Positions 52,570 to 60,610 of a DNA stretch of 64,000 nucleotides are shown one piece after another. Position numbers and translations under genes: made by a program. The stretch lies in assembly GCA_945873305.1 (NCBI GenBank), contig CAMCCX010000001.1, forward strand, positions 42,498 to 106,497. The letters run 5' to 3'. The stretch is from Akkermansia muciniphila. GTDB lineage: Bacteria; Verrucomicrobiota; Verrucomicrobiia; Verrucomicrobiales; Akkermansiaceae. Below the pieces are notes generated by a model. The model had not been told where the DNA came from and searched no databases. It saw only the letters and a list, made by a program, of their open reading frames with translations. Within the stretch, counting starts at the first letter, position 1. Each line of letters begins with the position of its first letter.

Positions 52570-54926
52570 GCCGGCGGGTTGGAGATTTGGACTTGGATGG
52601 GCTGGTCCGTGGTGAGGTGCATGTCGCGCTGCGGGAACGGAATGCCGACTCCCGCTTCGGTGAAACATTTCTGAATCATCAGGCGCAAGTCGCTGGTGAC
52701 GATTATGGGGCTGGTGCTGCCGCCGAGGTCCAACCAGAAATAGAGGCTGAAAATCAGCGCGTTGTCGCCGAAGTCCTCGAAGATGGCGAAGGGCGCGGGA
52801 TGCTTGCAGATCAATCCGTGGCGGGCGGCCGCCTCGGTTAGAATCTCCATCACGGTCTGCGACTCGGTGCCGTAAGCCACTCCGACGCGGAGGCTGCGGC
52901 GCATTTTGGAACTGGAAAGCGTCCAGTTGGTCACCCGGTTTTCGAGAAACAGCGAGTTGGGAATCATCGTCTCCACATCGTCCGCACCGCGAATGACCGA
53001 TGAGCGGGTGTTGACCTCGACGACCGTGCCGATGATGCCGTCCACGTCGAGGATGTCGCCGACGCGGACCTTGCGCTCGGCGAGCACGATGATGCCGCTG
53101 ATGAAATTCTTGATCAGCGTCTGGGTGCCGAAGCCCAAACCGATGGCGAGCGCGCCACCGAAGAAGGCGAAAACGGTGAGCGGGATTTTTAAAAACGACA
53201 GCGTCCCGATGGCCAGGCACACGCCGACCGCGATCATCAGCCAGTTGCGCAGCGTCTTGGCCTGGGCCTCGGCGATGTGGCCGCGGGTGACGAGGCTGGT
53301 CTGGATGCGGCGGACGATTTTGGAGGCGATCCAATAACCGATGAGGAAAAACAACAGCGCCCGCAGCAACATGCCGAGCGTGACGGGGATCTTGCCGGTG
53401 AGCGTCTCGCCGTCGATCTCCACCTTTTCCTCGAAGGTCATCACTTCGAAGGCCCAGATTTTTTTCACGGTTTCCCAAGCCTTGCCGCTGATGGCGGAGA
53501 TCCGGTCGGAAAGGTCGGCCTCGCCGGGCTTGGGTGAGTGCTCCTCGATCCAGCGTTTGACCAGCCGGCGTTGCGCGACCACCGCCTGCTCGACGCGCTG
53601 GAGCATGGCGAGTTTTTCGCTGGCGGTGGCGCGCTGTTCGTTGACCAGCGTGTAGCGGGGATCGTCCGAGGAAATCGACGCGGCGCGGGATTCGAGTTTC
53701 CTGAGGTCCGCGCCGCAGGTGGAAATGTCGTTGCCGATCACGTTTTCCCAAGCGCTGAGCCGTTCATGGAAAAGCTTGATCGAGCCAATCGACTTGGTGC
53801 GTTCCTCGAAATTGGCGGCGTAGGTCAGCGTCTTGCGGTCCTGCTGCGCCTTCCAAGCCACGTTTTCCAGTTGGATGAGGGTTTCGAGGCTCTCGATCAT
53901 CGACTGGATTCCGTCGATACGGTTCTCGGCGACTTCGACGCGGAACTTCGCCATCTGCAACCCTTCCAGCTCCTTGTCAGGAGTGGCCGAGGCGAGCAGG
54001 GCGTCGAGCGCGGCCTGCGCCTGGCTGCGGATGGTCGTGGCCGCCTTCAGCCGCTTGGAAAGCTCGCGGATTTCCTTCTGCGCTTCATTTTTCCGCTCGT
54101 CGGAGATTTTGGAAATCCGCGCGATGTCGTCCTCGCTGAGGCTGGCGTTGGTGCGGGCGATCTTCACCTTGCGGTCGAGCAGGGCGAGATCGATTTTGGC
54201 CGCGGCGATGAGGTCGTTGAGACTGCCGCGGGCGTTCTGCATCATGCCGGCACGGGCGGCGAGCAGGCGGGCTTTGGTGCGCGCGGCCTCCAGCCGCCAC
54301 TTGGCGGCATCGGACTTGCTGTCGTCGGCGTTTTGCAAGGCGACGATCCGTTCGCTGACGGCTTCTTCCGCAGCCTTGGTTTCCCCGACGGTGCCGGAGA
54401 GGATGCTTTCGAGGTTGGAAAGCGAGGATTCGTTGGACGTGAGCTTCACCTTGATCGCGTCGCGCTCGTTGAGCAGCTCGTCGATCATGAGCAGCGAGTA
54501 GGGAGGAGCTTCCTTGAAGCCGATCCATCCGGCATCTTCGGCGCGGGAGGCTTCGAGCGTCTTGCGGGCGTCCGCGGTGGCGTTGAAATTTTTGATCGAG
54601 CGGGTGGCGGTGAGCGCCATCTGTTCGAGATCGCGGCGGCGGTCGTCGAGTTCCGCCAGGGTGACGCCGACCGGGAGCGTGGCGTCGGCGCCGGGGGCGT
54701 CGAGTTTCGCGAGCACATCGCGGGCTTCCTGGTGCCATTGTTCGAGGCGTTTGCGGGCGTCTTCGGGTTTTTCGGCGGCGGCGGCAGGTTTCGCGGGTTC
54801 CTCGTTGGCCACCGCTTTTTTCAACGCGCCGAGCTGGGCGTGGGCGGCGGCGGGGAAACCTGCGGCGAGGATACAACCGGCGGCAATCCAGCAGCGCGCA
54901 CAGGATTTCAGGAATGGAAACTTCAT
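52566..54926 (-). CDS. Large MscS-family mechanosensitive channel
   Basis: This 786-aa protein has a signal peptide (CARCWIAAGCILAAGFPAAAHA) and a long periplasmic coiled-coil region, about residues 40-460 (for example KKLEQWHQEA-like and EKLAMLQRVEQAVVAQRRLV stretches). About four TM helices come next (MLLRALLFFLIGYWIASKIV, LMIAVGVCLAIGTLSFLKIP). The MscS pore helix and beta domain follow: FAFFGGALAIGLGFGTQTLI, RKVRVGDILDVDGIIGTVVE and MIPNSLFLENRVTNWTLSS. This is the MscK/YbdG-like large form. It probably relieves osmotic pressure. The start at 54926 is used; the upstream in-frame extension to 55229 reads through the rhodanese fragment and is shadow. Confidence 0.9.
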   Translation of the reverse strand: MKFPFLKSCARCWIAAGCILAAGFPAAAHAQLGALKKAVANEEPAKPAAAAEKPEDARKRLEQWHQEARDVLAKLDAPGADATLPVGVTLAELDDRRRDLEQMALTATRSIKNFNATADARKTLEASRAEDAGWIGFKEAPPYSLLMIDELLNERDAIKVKLTSNESSLSNLESILSGTVGETKAAEEAVSERIVALQNADDSKSDAAKWRLEAARTKARLLAARAGMMQNARGSLNDLIAAAKIDLALLDRKVKIARTNASLSEDDIARISKISDERKNEAQKEIRELSKRLKAATTIRSQAQAALDALLASATPDKELEGLQMAKFRVEVAENRIDGIQSMIESLETLIQLENVAWKAQQDRKTLTYAANFEERTKSIGSIKLFHERLSAWENVIGNDISTCGADLRKLESRAASISSDDPRYTLVNEQRATASEKLAMLQRVEQAVVAQRRLVKRWIEEHSPKPGEADLSDRISAISGKAWETVKKIWAFEVMTFEEKVEIDGETLTGKIPVTLGMLLRALLFFLIGYWIASKIVRRIQTSLVTRGHIAEAQAKTLRNWLMIAVGVCLAIGTLSFLKIPLTVFAFFGGALAIGLGFGTQTLIKNFISGIIVLAERKVRVGDILDVDGIIGTVVEVNTRSSVIRGADDVETMIPNSLFLENRVTNWTLSSSKMRRSLRVGVAYGTESQTVMEILTEAAARHGLICKHPAPFAIFEDFGDNALIFSLYFWLDLGGSTSPIIVTSDLRLMIQKCFTEAGVGIPFPQRDMHLTTDQPIQVQISNPPA

Positions 54927-54939
54927 GAAGTGGATGGAA

Positions 54940-55129
54940 TTACTCGGGCTTGATGATCGGCTGGCCGGCCTTTTCCCAAGCGAGGATGCCGCCATCGAGA
55001 TCACGGACGTCGGCGAATCCCAGTTTGACGAGGGCGGCGGCGGCTTCCGCGCTGCGGCGGCCGCTGCGGCAGTAAACCAGCACCGGCTTGCCCGAATCGA
55101 GTTCTTTCGCCGCACGGGTGGCGAAATCC
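54940..55129 (-). pseudogene. 3'-end fragment of a rhodanese gene
   Basis: The reading frame AAKELDSGKPVLVYCRSGRR to WEKAGQPIIKPE is a near copy of the C-terminal half of the intact rhodanese at 55975-56391. The active-site loop CRSGRRS is present, but the N-terminal half is absent. An in-frame Met at 55149 allows a 69-aa peptide, which lacks the first half of the fold. It ends 13 bp before the MscS gene start. I regard it as a displaced remnant. Confidence 0.75.
54948..55129. repeat. 182-bp direct repeat, left copy
   Basis: It matches 56007-56188 in the same orientation, with 8 differences by eye. Six of these cluster within seven bases around 55010. It covers the rhodanese 3' half, and divergence at both ends is abrupt. 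Confidence 0.85.
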
Positions 55130-55267
55130 ACCTTCCTCTCGCGATACACCGAGTGGATTTAGAGGGAATCGTGGAGCCGCTCAAGGGGCTGGGGCCGTTG
55201 TAAAATCGCATTCCACTCCTCCCTTGCAATCATCCTCCGCAAGTGGCAGATTCCCCGCCGTTGTCCC

Positions 55268-55465
55268 ATGAAAAAAAACCCCACCACCCAGCCGGATCCG
55301 CTGGATCAAATGTCCGAGGAATACCGGAAGATCCGCTCGAATCAGCCAGCGCTTTCGTCGGCGGAAATGCGCGGACAACTGGAGAGGAACCGTTTGAAAT
55401 ACGCCGAACAATCGCAATCATCCAGCGAGCCGCACTCGTCCGATGGGCTGAAAAAAGCGGGCTGA
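55268..55465 (+). CDS. Small charged protein, or N-terminal part of the next gene
   Basis: This 65-aa hydrophilic product contains DPLDQMSEEYRKIRSNQPAL and SSAEMRGQLERNRLKYAEQS. I do not recognise it. Its last about 25 codons overlap, in another frame, a stretch that looks like the true start of the kinase-like protein downstream. It could therefore be a separate partner gene or the 5' part of one gene split by a frameshift near 55390-55400. It lies inside the segment flanked by the 182-bp repeats. The preceding 55150-55267 holds nothing I recognise. Confidence 0.45.
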   Translation: MKKNPTTQPDPLDQMSEEYRKIRSNQPALSSAEMRGQLERNRLKYAEQSQSSSEPHSSDGLKKAG

Positions 55466-55467
55466 CC

Positions 55468-55983
55468 GTGAGTCCTTCCCTGTGGGAGGGAAAGGCAGTA
55501 GTCGGCGGCTCCGAGCACGATATCTGGGAAATGGATGGCGAGGTTTGGAAAGTCACCCGTCCGGATCGTTTCGGTTGGACTGTCCTTCCGGGAGAAGACG
55601 GAGTTCCACATATCGCCGAGGCCACGCCTCTCGAATATCTCGAACGCTGGCAAAACGCGAACCGCCTGCTTGGCGACAACGCGATCCTCCGGGGCGTATC
55701 GGAAACCGATGAAGGCGTTCAGGTTGTCATCTCGCATCCATTCATCGAAGGACCGTATCCGGAAAAGCGCGACATCATCGACGAGCTTTGCAAACGCGGA
55801 TTCATTTTGGTGCCGAAGTTTTTCATCGGCTCCGAATCGGATTCGTCATTTTACAACGAGGCTAAGCGGATCGGGATATTTGACGCGACCTGCGACAATT
55901 TCATCCTCAGCCAAGGTGTGCCGATCCCGGTGGATGTGGTGATTGTTGAAGTCGGTCCCCTGCTGCGACTTCAATTACTTTGA
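55468..55983 (+). CDS. Kinase-like protein of the type found in polyvalent proteins
   Basis: The sequence GGSEHDIWEMDGEVWKVTRP, then ATPLEYLERWQNANRLLGDN, VVISHPFIEGPYPEKRD, and GIFDATCDNFILSQGVPIPV with VDVVIV matches the kinase-fold domain that occurs alone or in phage and plasmid polyvalent proteins. The Asp and Asn of DATCDNF and the later VD are the likely metal-binding residues. GTG at 55468 is a conservative start. Family-like helical sequence (RTIAIIQRAALVRWAEKSGL) continues upstream in this frame to about 55393 without a standard start, so the true start or a frameshift lies there. It overlaps the rhodanese stop by 9 nt tail to tail. Substrate and role are unknown. Confidence 0.6.
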   Translation: MSPSLWEGKAVVGGSEHDIWEMDGEVWKVTRPDRFGWTVLPGEDGVPHIAEATPLEYLERWQNANRLLGDNAILRGVSETDEGVQVVISHPFIEGPYPEKRDIIDELCKRGFILVPKFFIGSESDSSFYNEAKRIGIFDATCDNFILSQGVPIPVDVVIVEVGPLLRLQLL

Positions 55984-56391
55984 AGAATCCCCCTCAGGCA
56001 GGGCAGGCTTGACGATCGGCTGGCCGGCCTTTTCCCAAGCGAGGATGCCGCCATCCAAGCTGCGGACGTCGGCGAATCCCAGTTTGACGAGGGCGGCGGC
56101 GGCTTCCGCGCTGCGGCGGCCGCTGCGGCAGTAAACCAGCACCGGCTTGCCCGAATCGAGTTCTTTCGCCGCACGGGCGGCGAAATCCTTGTCCGTCCAC
56201 GGGATCAAAACCGCCTTGGCGAGGTGGTCGGTGGCGAATTCCTCCTGGGTCCGCACGTCGAGAATCCGCGCGCCGGGCGTGGCGGCCAGCCAAGTGGCTG
56301 CGGCTTCCGGTTTCATGGACACAGACTCTACTGCAGGCGCGGCGGCAAGGCTCCCGGCGAGGATGGCGAATGCGATGGCGAGTGTTTTCAT
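55975..56391 (-). CDS. Secreted single-domain rhodanese
   Basis: This 138-aa protein has a signal peptide (MKTLAIAFAILAGSLAAAPA) and one rhodanese domain. Family marks are ARILDVRTQEEFATDHLAKA at about 42-61 and the active-site loop VLVYCRSGRRSAEAAAAL, with the catalytic Cys. The end LDGGILAWEKAGQP is also typical. Exported rhodanese-like proteins bind or transfer sulfane sulfur in the periplasm. The start at 56391 fits the signal peptide. Its 3' half is duplicated at 54948-55129. Confidence 0.88.
   Translation of the reverse strand: MKTLAIAFAILAGSLAAAPAVESVSMKPEAAATWLAATPGARILDVRTQEEFATDHLAKAVLIPWTDKDFAARAAKELDSGKPVLVYCRSGRRSAEAAAALVKLGFADVRSLDGGILAWEKAGQPIVKPALPEGDSSK
56007..56188. repeat. 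182-bp direct repeat, right copy
   Basis: This is the 3' half of the intact rhodanese gene, matching 54948-55129 in the same orientation. The 877 bp between the two copies carries the 65-aa and kinase-like genes. Confidence 0.85.
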
Positions 56392-56432
56392 AGCAGGCAC
56401 CATCGACCCGAACCGTTGCTGGATCAAGTTTG

Positions 56433-56463
56433 AACCGCTGAGACGCAGAGGCCGCAAAGGAAG
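56433..56463. repeat. GCTGAGACGCAGAG-type intergenic motif
   Basis: The sequence AACCGCTGAGACGCAGAGG, followed by CCGCAAAGGAAG, is like the purine-rich 'GCAGAGACGCAGAG' repeat seen between genes in many environmental bacteria. Only one copy is present here, between the rhodanese start and the toxin-antitoxin pair. Its role is not established. Confidence 0.4.
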
Positions 56464-56625
56464 CACAAAGCCGGACTGATGGACTTTCTGTGAAAATTCT
56501 TCGCGATCCCCGTCAGACGTCGCCGCGGTGTTCCCCTCCACTGGATTTCGAACGTCATCTCGCCTCGGATGACCCAGAGTGAACTTTCCCTTTCCGGCCC
56601 CGCGGGCGAATGCTACCCTAGCGCC

Positions 56626-56856
56626 ATGGATGCTCTCACCCTCGAACAGGAAGCGCTGAAACTCACCCCGCTGTCCCGCATCCGGCTGGCCGACTTGCTC
56701 TACACGAGTCTCGAAGTCGAGGCGGACCGCGAGTGGAACCGCAAGGCCATCGCCGAATGCGAATCCCGCTACGAGGCCTACAAAAGCGGGGAAATGGGGT
56801 CGAGTGAAGGGCTCGGGTTCCTTGACCGGATCGAATCCAAGACTCCAGGACCATGA
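56626..56856 (+). CDS. Addiction-module antitoxin (unstable antitoxin family)
   Basis: This 76-aa helical protein matches the PF09720-type antitoxins: LEQEALKLTPLSRIRLADLL, then a linker and EWNRKAIAECESRYEAYKSG. These bind and inhibit ParE/RelE toxins. The start at 56626 is used; the in-frame Met at 56569 adds unrelated residues. It overlaps the toxin gene by 4 nt (ATGA), which couples translation. The last eight residues are Gly/Pro-containing and extra. Confidence 0.85.
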   Translation: MDALTLEQEALKLTPLSRIRLADLLYTSLEVEADREWNRKAIAECESRYEAYKSGEMGSSEGLGFLDRIESKTPGP

Positions 56857-57152
56857 CGCTGCGCGTTCTGGACGCGGCTGAACGGGAAGTCGCTGACGCC
56901 TTCGATTACTACGAGTCCCAATCCGAGGGCCTGGGTCGCCGGATGACTGGGGAAATCCGGGAGCCGCTGGCGGGGATTCTCGATTTTCCGGAAGCCCATC
57001 CGATTTTCGATCCCGTCCACCGCAAGCGGAACCTCAAGAAATTCCCTTACGGCATTATCTTCAGGATCGAAGGAGAGGAAGTGGTCTTCGTCGCCTGTTC
57101 TCATCTTCGTTCGGATCCGGCCAAATGGAGGGAACTCCTCAAAACGCGCTGA
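56853..57152 (+). CDS. ParE/RelE-superfamily toxin
   Basis: This 99-aa toxin has the ParE-type core: LDAAEREVADAFDYYESQSE, then RRMTGEIREPLAGILDFPEA, the conserved RNLKKFPYGIIFRIEGEEVV strand and FVACSHLRSDPAKW. ParE members poison gyrase and RelE members cleave mRNA; the YGIIFRI pattern and antitoxin type favour the ParE side without proving it. It is convergent with rsgA. Confidence 0.85.
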   Translation: MTLRVLDAAEREVADAFDYYESQSEGLGRRMTGEIREPLAGILDFPEAHPIFDPVHRKRNLKKFPYGIIFRIEGEEVVFVACSHLRSDPAKWRELLKTR

Positions 57153-57218
57153 GATGCGAGTGTGAAGCACCGTCCCAAGCGGACCGGCCGTTGTCGTGGT
57201 CGTCTTTCTTCCAGAACG

Positions 57219-58319
57219 TCACACGTCCCCGCGATGGTCTTTTTCCAACTGGATTCGATCCGCGAGGTTGCGGGCTTTCACGCTGTTGCGCTTGGCCCAG
57301 CGCTCGACGGCCATCTGCCGCTTCTCGGAACGCTTCTTCAACGCCGCGATCTCGGTCTCGAGGTTGAGGAAATTTTCATACCGCGCCGGATCGAGCGTGC
57401 CGGCTTCCACGGCGGCCCGGATCGCGCATTTCGCGTCCTTGCGGTGGCTGCAGTCGGAAAACTTACACTCGGCGGTGAGCGCCTCGACGTCGGCGAAACT
57501 GTCGCGAAGGGTGGCCTCGTCGGTCCACATCTGGATCTCGCGCATGCCGGGGTTGTCGATGAGCATGCCGCCGTTGCGCAGCGGCACGAGCTCGCGGGAA
57601 GTGGTGGTGTGGCGGCCCTTGCCGGTGATTTCGTTGCACTCGCTGGTCCACTGCCAATCCTCGCCGTAGAGTTGGTTGACGAGAGTGGATTTGCCGACAC
57701 CGCTGGAGCCGACGATGCACATGGTGACGCCCTTTTTGATGTATTTCTTGAGCACCTTGAGGCCTTGGCCACTGACCGCGCTGGTGACGTGGACGCTCGC
57801 GCCGTCCCACAGCGCGGCGATTTCCGCGGCGGCGGCTTGGCTTTGCTCGATGGGGAAAAGGTCGGATTTGTTCACCAGCACCACCGCCTTCGCGCCGCTG
57901 CGGCCGATGAGCATGAAGTAGCGCTCCATCCGGCGGATGTTGAAATCCGGGCCGGCGTCGGTGACCACGGCGACCAGGTCGATGTTCGCGCCGATGACTT
58001 GCGCCTGGCTGCTGTTGCCGGGCATTTTCCGGGAAAAACACGTGCGCCGCGGCAGCATCGCACGGATCACGGACGGCTGGTTTTCATCGCCGAGCTCGAC
58101 CATCACCCAGTCGCCCACGGCGGGCAAATCCGCGTCGCAAGCGGCCTCGTGCCAGACGCGGCCGCAGAGGATGACGTCGATTTCATCGCCGTCCGCGAGG
58201 AAAGCGCCGTAGTTGATGACCGTCTCGCGGATCAGCCGCGCAGGCACCCAGCCTTTTCCGGCTAAGGCCGCGCGGGCAGTTTCCAATTCGGGGTTCCAGC
58301 CGAGTTCCTTCAAATTCAT
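57219..58319 (-). CDS. rsgA: Ribosome small-subunit biogenesis GTPase
   Basis: This 366-aa GTPase acts late in 30S maturation. It is a circularly permuted GTPase: the NKxD motif (VLVNKSDLF) precedes Walker A (IVGSSGVGKSTLVNQL), followed by TTTSREL and the DNPGMRE switch. An N-terminal OB domain comes first (VGDWVMVELGD). The C-terminal zinc-binding domain has CKFSDCSHRKDAKCAIRAAV with its Cys and His ligands. Start at 58319. Length and motifs are normal for RsgA (YjeQ). Confidence 0.95.
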   Translation of the reverse strand: MNLKELGWNPELETARAALAGKGWVPARLIRETVINYGAFLADGDEIDVILCGRVWHEAACDADLPAVGDWVMVELGDENQPSVIRAMLPRRTCFSRKMPGNSSQAQVIGANIDLVAVVTDAGPDFNIRRMERYFMLIGRSGAKAVVLVNKSDLFPIEQSQAAAAEIAALWDGASVHVTSAVSGQGLKVLKKYIKKGVTMCIVGSSGVGKSTLVNQLYGEDWQWTSECNEITGKGRHTTTSRELVPLRNGGMLIDNPGMREIQMWTDEATLRDSFADVEALTAECKFSDCSHRKDAKCAIRAAVEAGTLDPARYENFLNLETEIAALKKRSEKRQMAVERWAKRNSVKARNLADRIQLEKDHRGDV

Positions 58320-58381
58320 TCGCCGGCAACGTAGCGCAACCAGCGCGGCTGTCGATTCCTGCGTTGGGGCGAATTCCCCGC

Positions 58382-58792
58382 TCACCCCCAGCGCTGCGCC
58401 CATTCCGCGGGCAGGCGCATGGGTTTGCCGGCGGGCATCTGGACGAGCGCGAGGGCTTGGCGCGCGGTGACCAGCAGCGCGCCGTCCGATTCGCGAACCA
58501 TCTCAAACGCGCACCAAAACCGGGCGCGCGACATTTCATCGAGCCGCCCGCGGATCACCAGCCAGTCGCCGAGCTTGGCCGGCAGCTTGTAATCGACCTC
58601 GGTGCGGGTGACGACCGGATAAACCTGGGTGCCGGACATCGTCGGCAGGTCCATGCCCATTTGCGCGGCGAGCCGGGTGCGGCAGGTTTCGATCATCCGC
58701 AGATAGGCGAGATTATGCACGACGCCGCCGCAGTCGGTGTCGAAAAACATGACTTCTTCGCGGGTTTCCAGAGTCGGGACGCTGTCGGGCAT
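58382..58792 (-). CDS. Acyl-CoA thioesterase, 4-hydroxybenzoyl-CoA type
   Basis: This 136-aa hot-dog fold protein has the 4HBT/YbgC active-site motif VMFFDTDCGGVVHNLAYLRM, with the catalytic Asp in TDCGGVVHN. It continues with the central strands VVTRTEVDYKLPAKLGDWLV and ends GALLVTARQALALVQMPAG. Members hydrolyse acyl-CoA thioesters. YbgC usually lies with tolQ, but here it is next to rsgA, so its partner pathway is not clear; DHNA-CoA thioesterase of the menaquinone route is another possibility. Start at 58792; the longer frame to 58942 overlaps the divergent operon. Confidence 0.85.
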   Translation of the reverse strand: MPDSVPTLETREEVMFFDTDCGGVVHNLAYLRMIETCRTRLAAQMGMDLPTMSGTQVYPVVTRTEVDYKLPAKLGDWLVIRGRLDEMSRARFWCAFEMVRESDGALLVTARQALALVQMPAGKPMRLPAEWAQRWG

Positions 58793-58889
58793 GCGCCGAT
58801 TTAGGCCCAGCCGGGCGAAATCCGCAACGCCCGCGGTTCGGGATTTTTCCTTGAGTTTGCAAAGACCCTCACCGAGTCTCCGCCCGCGG

Positions 58890-59243
58890 ATGAGACTGCT
58901 AGTGACATGGCTGATGGTGATTTGCACGCTGGCCGGGCTCAACGCCCGCGTCCTCGCTGCCGACGCCGGCCGGTTCGCCGTCTGCGCCCCGGCGGCCGAG
59001 TCCTGCGGCCATGATCATCACCACGCGCCCGCACCCGAGGAACATCACCACGATGGCGACGACTGCCCGATGGATCACCACCATCACTCCGATTGCTGCG
59101 CGCAGGCACAGCCGCTGACGGTGGAAAACCATCCTAACCGCTTGCTCGGAATTCCCGACTCCTCGCTGCTAGGATTTCTCCGCGAGAGCGAGGTTGCGCC
59201 CGAGGCGCCGGTTCTCGGGTCGGAGAAACCGCCGTTGATCTGA
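58890..59243 (+). CDS. His-rich secreted protein at the head of the metal efflux operon
   Basis: This 117-aa product has a signal peptide (MRLLVTWLMVICTLAGLNARVLA). The mature part is a His/Asp/Cys cluster: CGHDHHHAPAPEEHHHDGDD, CPMDHHHHSDCCAQ, then a short tail. It probably binds Zn, Cd, Co, Ni or Cu in the periplasm. No fold is recognisable. It is directly followed by the RND outer-membrane gene (125 bp), so it is likely a metal-buffering or sensing partner of the efflux pump. The ATG is at 58890. Confidence 0.75.
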   Translation: MRLLVTWLMVICTLAGLNARVLAADAGRFAVCAPAAESCGHDHHHAPAPEEHHHDGDDCPMDHHHHSDCCAQAQPLTVENHPNRLLGIPDSSLLGFLRESEVAPEAPVLGSEKPPLI

Positions 59244-59368
59244 GCGCCGCTTGATCGTGCTCCGGCGTGCCTGTGAGGCCCGCCGTCGTTCCCGCCCGGC
59301 ACCGCTACGCCGGGCCGGACTCTGGCTTCAAATCCGCATTTCCACCGCGGTCATTCATTTCAACTATC

Positions 59369-60598
59369 ATGTCCAAATTTCATCCACTGGCCGTGCTGGC
59401 GCTTGCCGCCATGGCCACCATCCCGCTCCGCGCGGAACCTAACGTCATCGTCTCGCTGACCTCGGTCGGCGACCGCATCCGCGCCCAGAACCCCGATCTC
59501 GCCGCCGCCCGCCTCCGCATCCAGGAAGCGCTCGGCCGCATGAACCAGTCCGGCCGCCTCGCGAATCCCCAGCTCGAGACCGCCGTCGAACAAAACTCCG
59601 GCTTCCGCGAGGGAAGGTTCGAGATCGGCGTTTCCCAGCGTTTTCCGCTCACCGGACGCCTGCGGCTGGAAAAGGACATCTCGCTCACCGAGCTGAAATC
59701 CGCCGAAGCCGAGGTCCGCGAAGTCGAGCGCCAGCTCACCGGCCACGCCCGCGCGGCCGTGGTGAAAATCCTCGCCACCCACCAGCGCCGCGAGCTCCTC
59801 CGCCAGCAATCCGCGGTCTCCGGCGAGTTCGCCAAATCTCTATCGAAAACCGCGGCGAAGGGCGAAGGCTCGCCGCTCGACGCCGGCCAGGCGAAGCTCG
59901 AAGCCTCCAGCTTCGCCCTGGAAATCCGCCAGCTCGACGCCGTGGAGGCCGCCCTGACCGGCGAGCTCAAGCCGCTGCTGGGAATGCGCCCCGGCGAGGC
60001 GCTCGGCATCGGCGGAACCCTGCCGGAACCGACGCCGCCACCCGCCGGAGCCGACCCCTCGCGCCGCCCGGACTTGCAAGCCGCCCAGCTCGCCGCGCTC
60101 GCCGCAGCGCAGGGAGTCGCGCTCGAACAATCCCGCCGCCACGACGACATGGAAGGCGGGATTTTCGCCGCCGCCGAGCGCGCGGAGGACGCCCCTAACG
60201 GCTACGACAACGAAGCCATCGTCGGCCTCCGCTTCAAAATCCCGCTGCCGCTGCGGAACAAGAACGAAGGCGCCATTCAGGAAGCCGAGGCGCGCCAACA
60301 GCGCAAGGAAATGGAAGCCACCGCCCTCGGCCGCAATATCCGCCTGCAAGCCGAAGCCGCCCGCGACGAGATGCGCGCCTGGGCGGAGATGATCGCCGAA
60401 ATCAACAGCACCCTGCTCCCGCTCGCCGACGGGCAATCCGCGCTGGCGGAAACCGCCTATCGCAGCGGCCAGGGCGAAATCCAATCCGTCCTCCGCGCCC
60501 GCGAAAAACGCCTGCAACTCGCCGCCGCCCGCCTCGACGCCCTCCGCGAGTTCCACCTCGCCCGCGTCCGCCACGACACCGCACTCGCCAAACCCTGA
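59369..60598 (+). CDS. TolC-family outer-membrane protein of the RND efflux system
   Basis: This 409-aa protein has a signal peptide (HPLAVLALAAMATIPLRA) and the long helical pattern of TolC-like proteins. The typical start SVGDRIRAQNPDLAAARLRI is followed by the N-terminal repeat with RFEIGVSQRFPLTGRLRLEK. The second half repeats the pattern (VGLRFKIPLPLRNKNEGAIQ, TAYRSGQGEIQSVLRAREKR). It is the outer-membrane channel, CzcC/CusC type. Start at 59369; upstream Met at 59267 precedes a non-matching leader. The adaptor gene follows by 12 bp. Confidence 0.88.
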   Translation: MSKFHPLAVLALAAMATIPLRAEPNVIVSLTSVGDRIRAQNPDLAAARLRIQEALGRMNQSGRLANPQLETAVEQNSGFREGRFEIGVSQRFPLTGRLRLEKDISLTELKSAEAEVREVERQLTGHARAAVVKILATHQRRELLRQQSAVSGEFAKSLSKTAAKGEGSPLDAGQAKLEASSFALEIRQLDAVEAALTGELKPLLGMRPGEALGIGGTLPEPTPPPAGADPSRRPDLQAAQLAALAAAQGVALEQSRRHDDMEGGIFAAAERAEDAPNGYDNEAIVGLRFKIPLPLRNKNEGAIQEAEARQQRKEMEATALGRNIRLQAEAARDEMRAWAEMIAEINSTLLPLADGQSALAETAYRSGQGEIQSVLRAREKRLQLAAARLDALREFHLARVRHDTALAKP

Positions 60599-60610
60599 TT
60601 CTATCAATTT

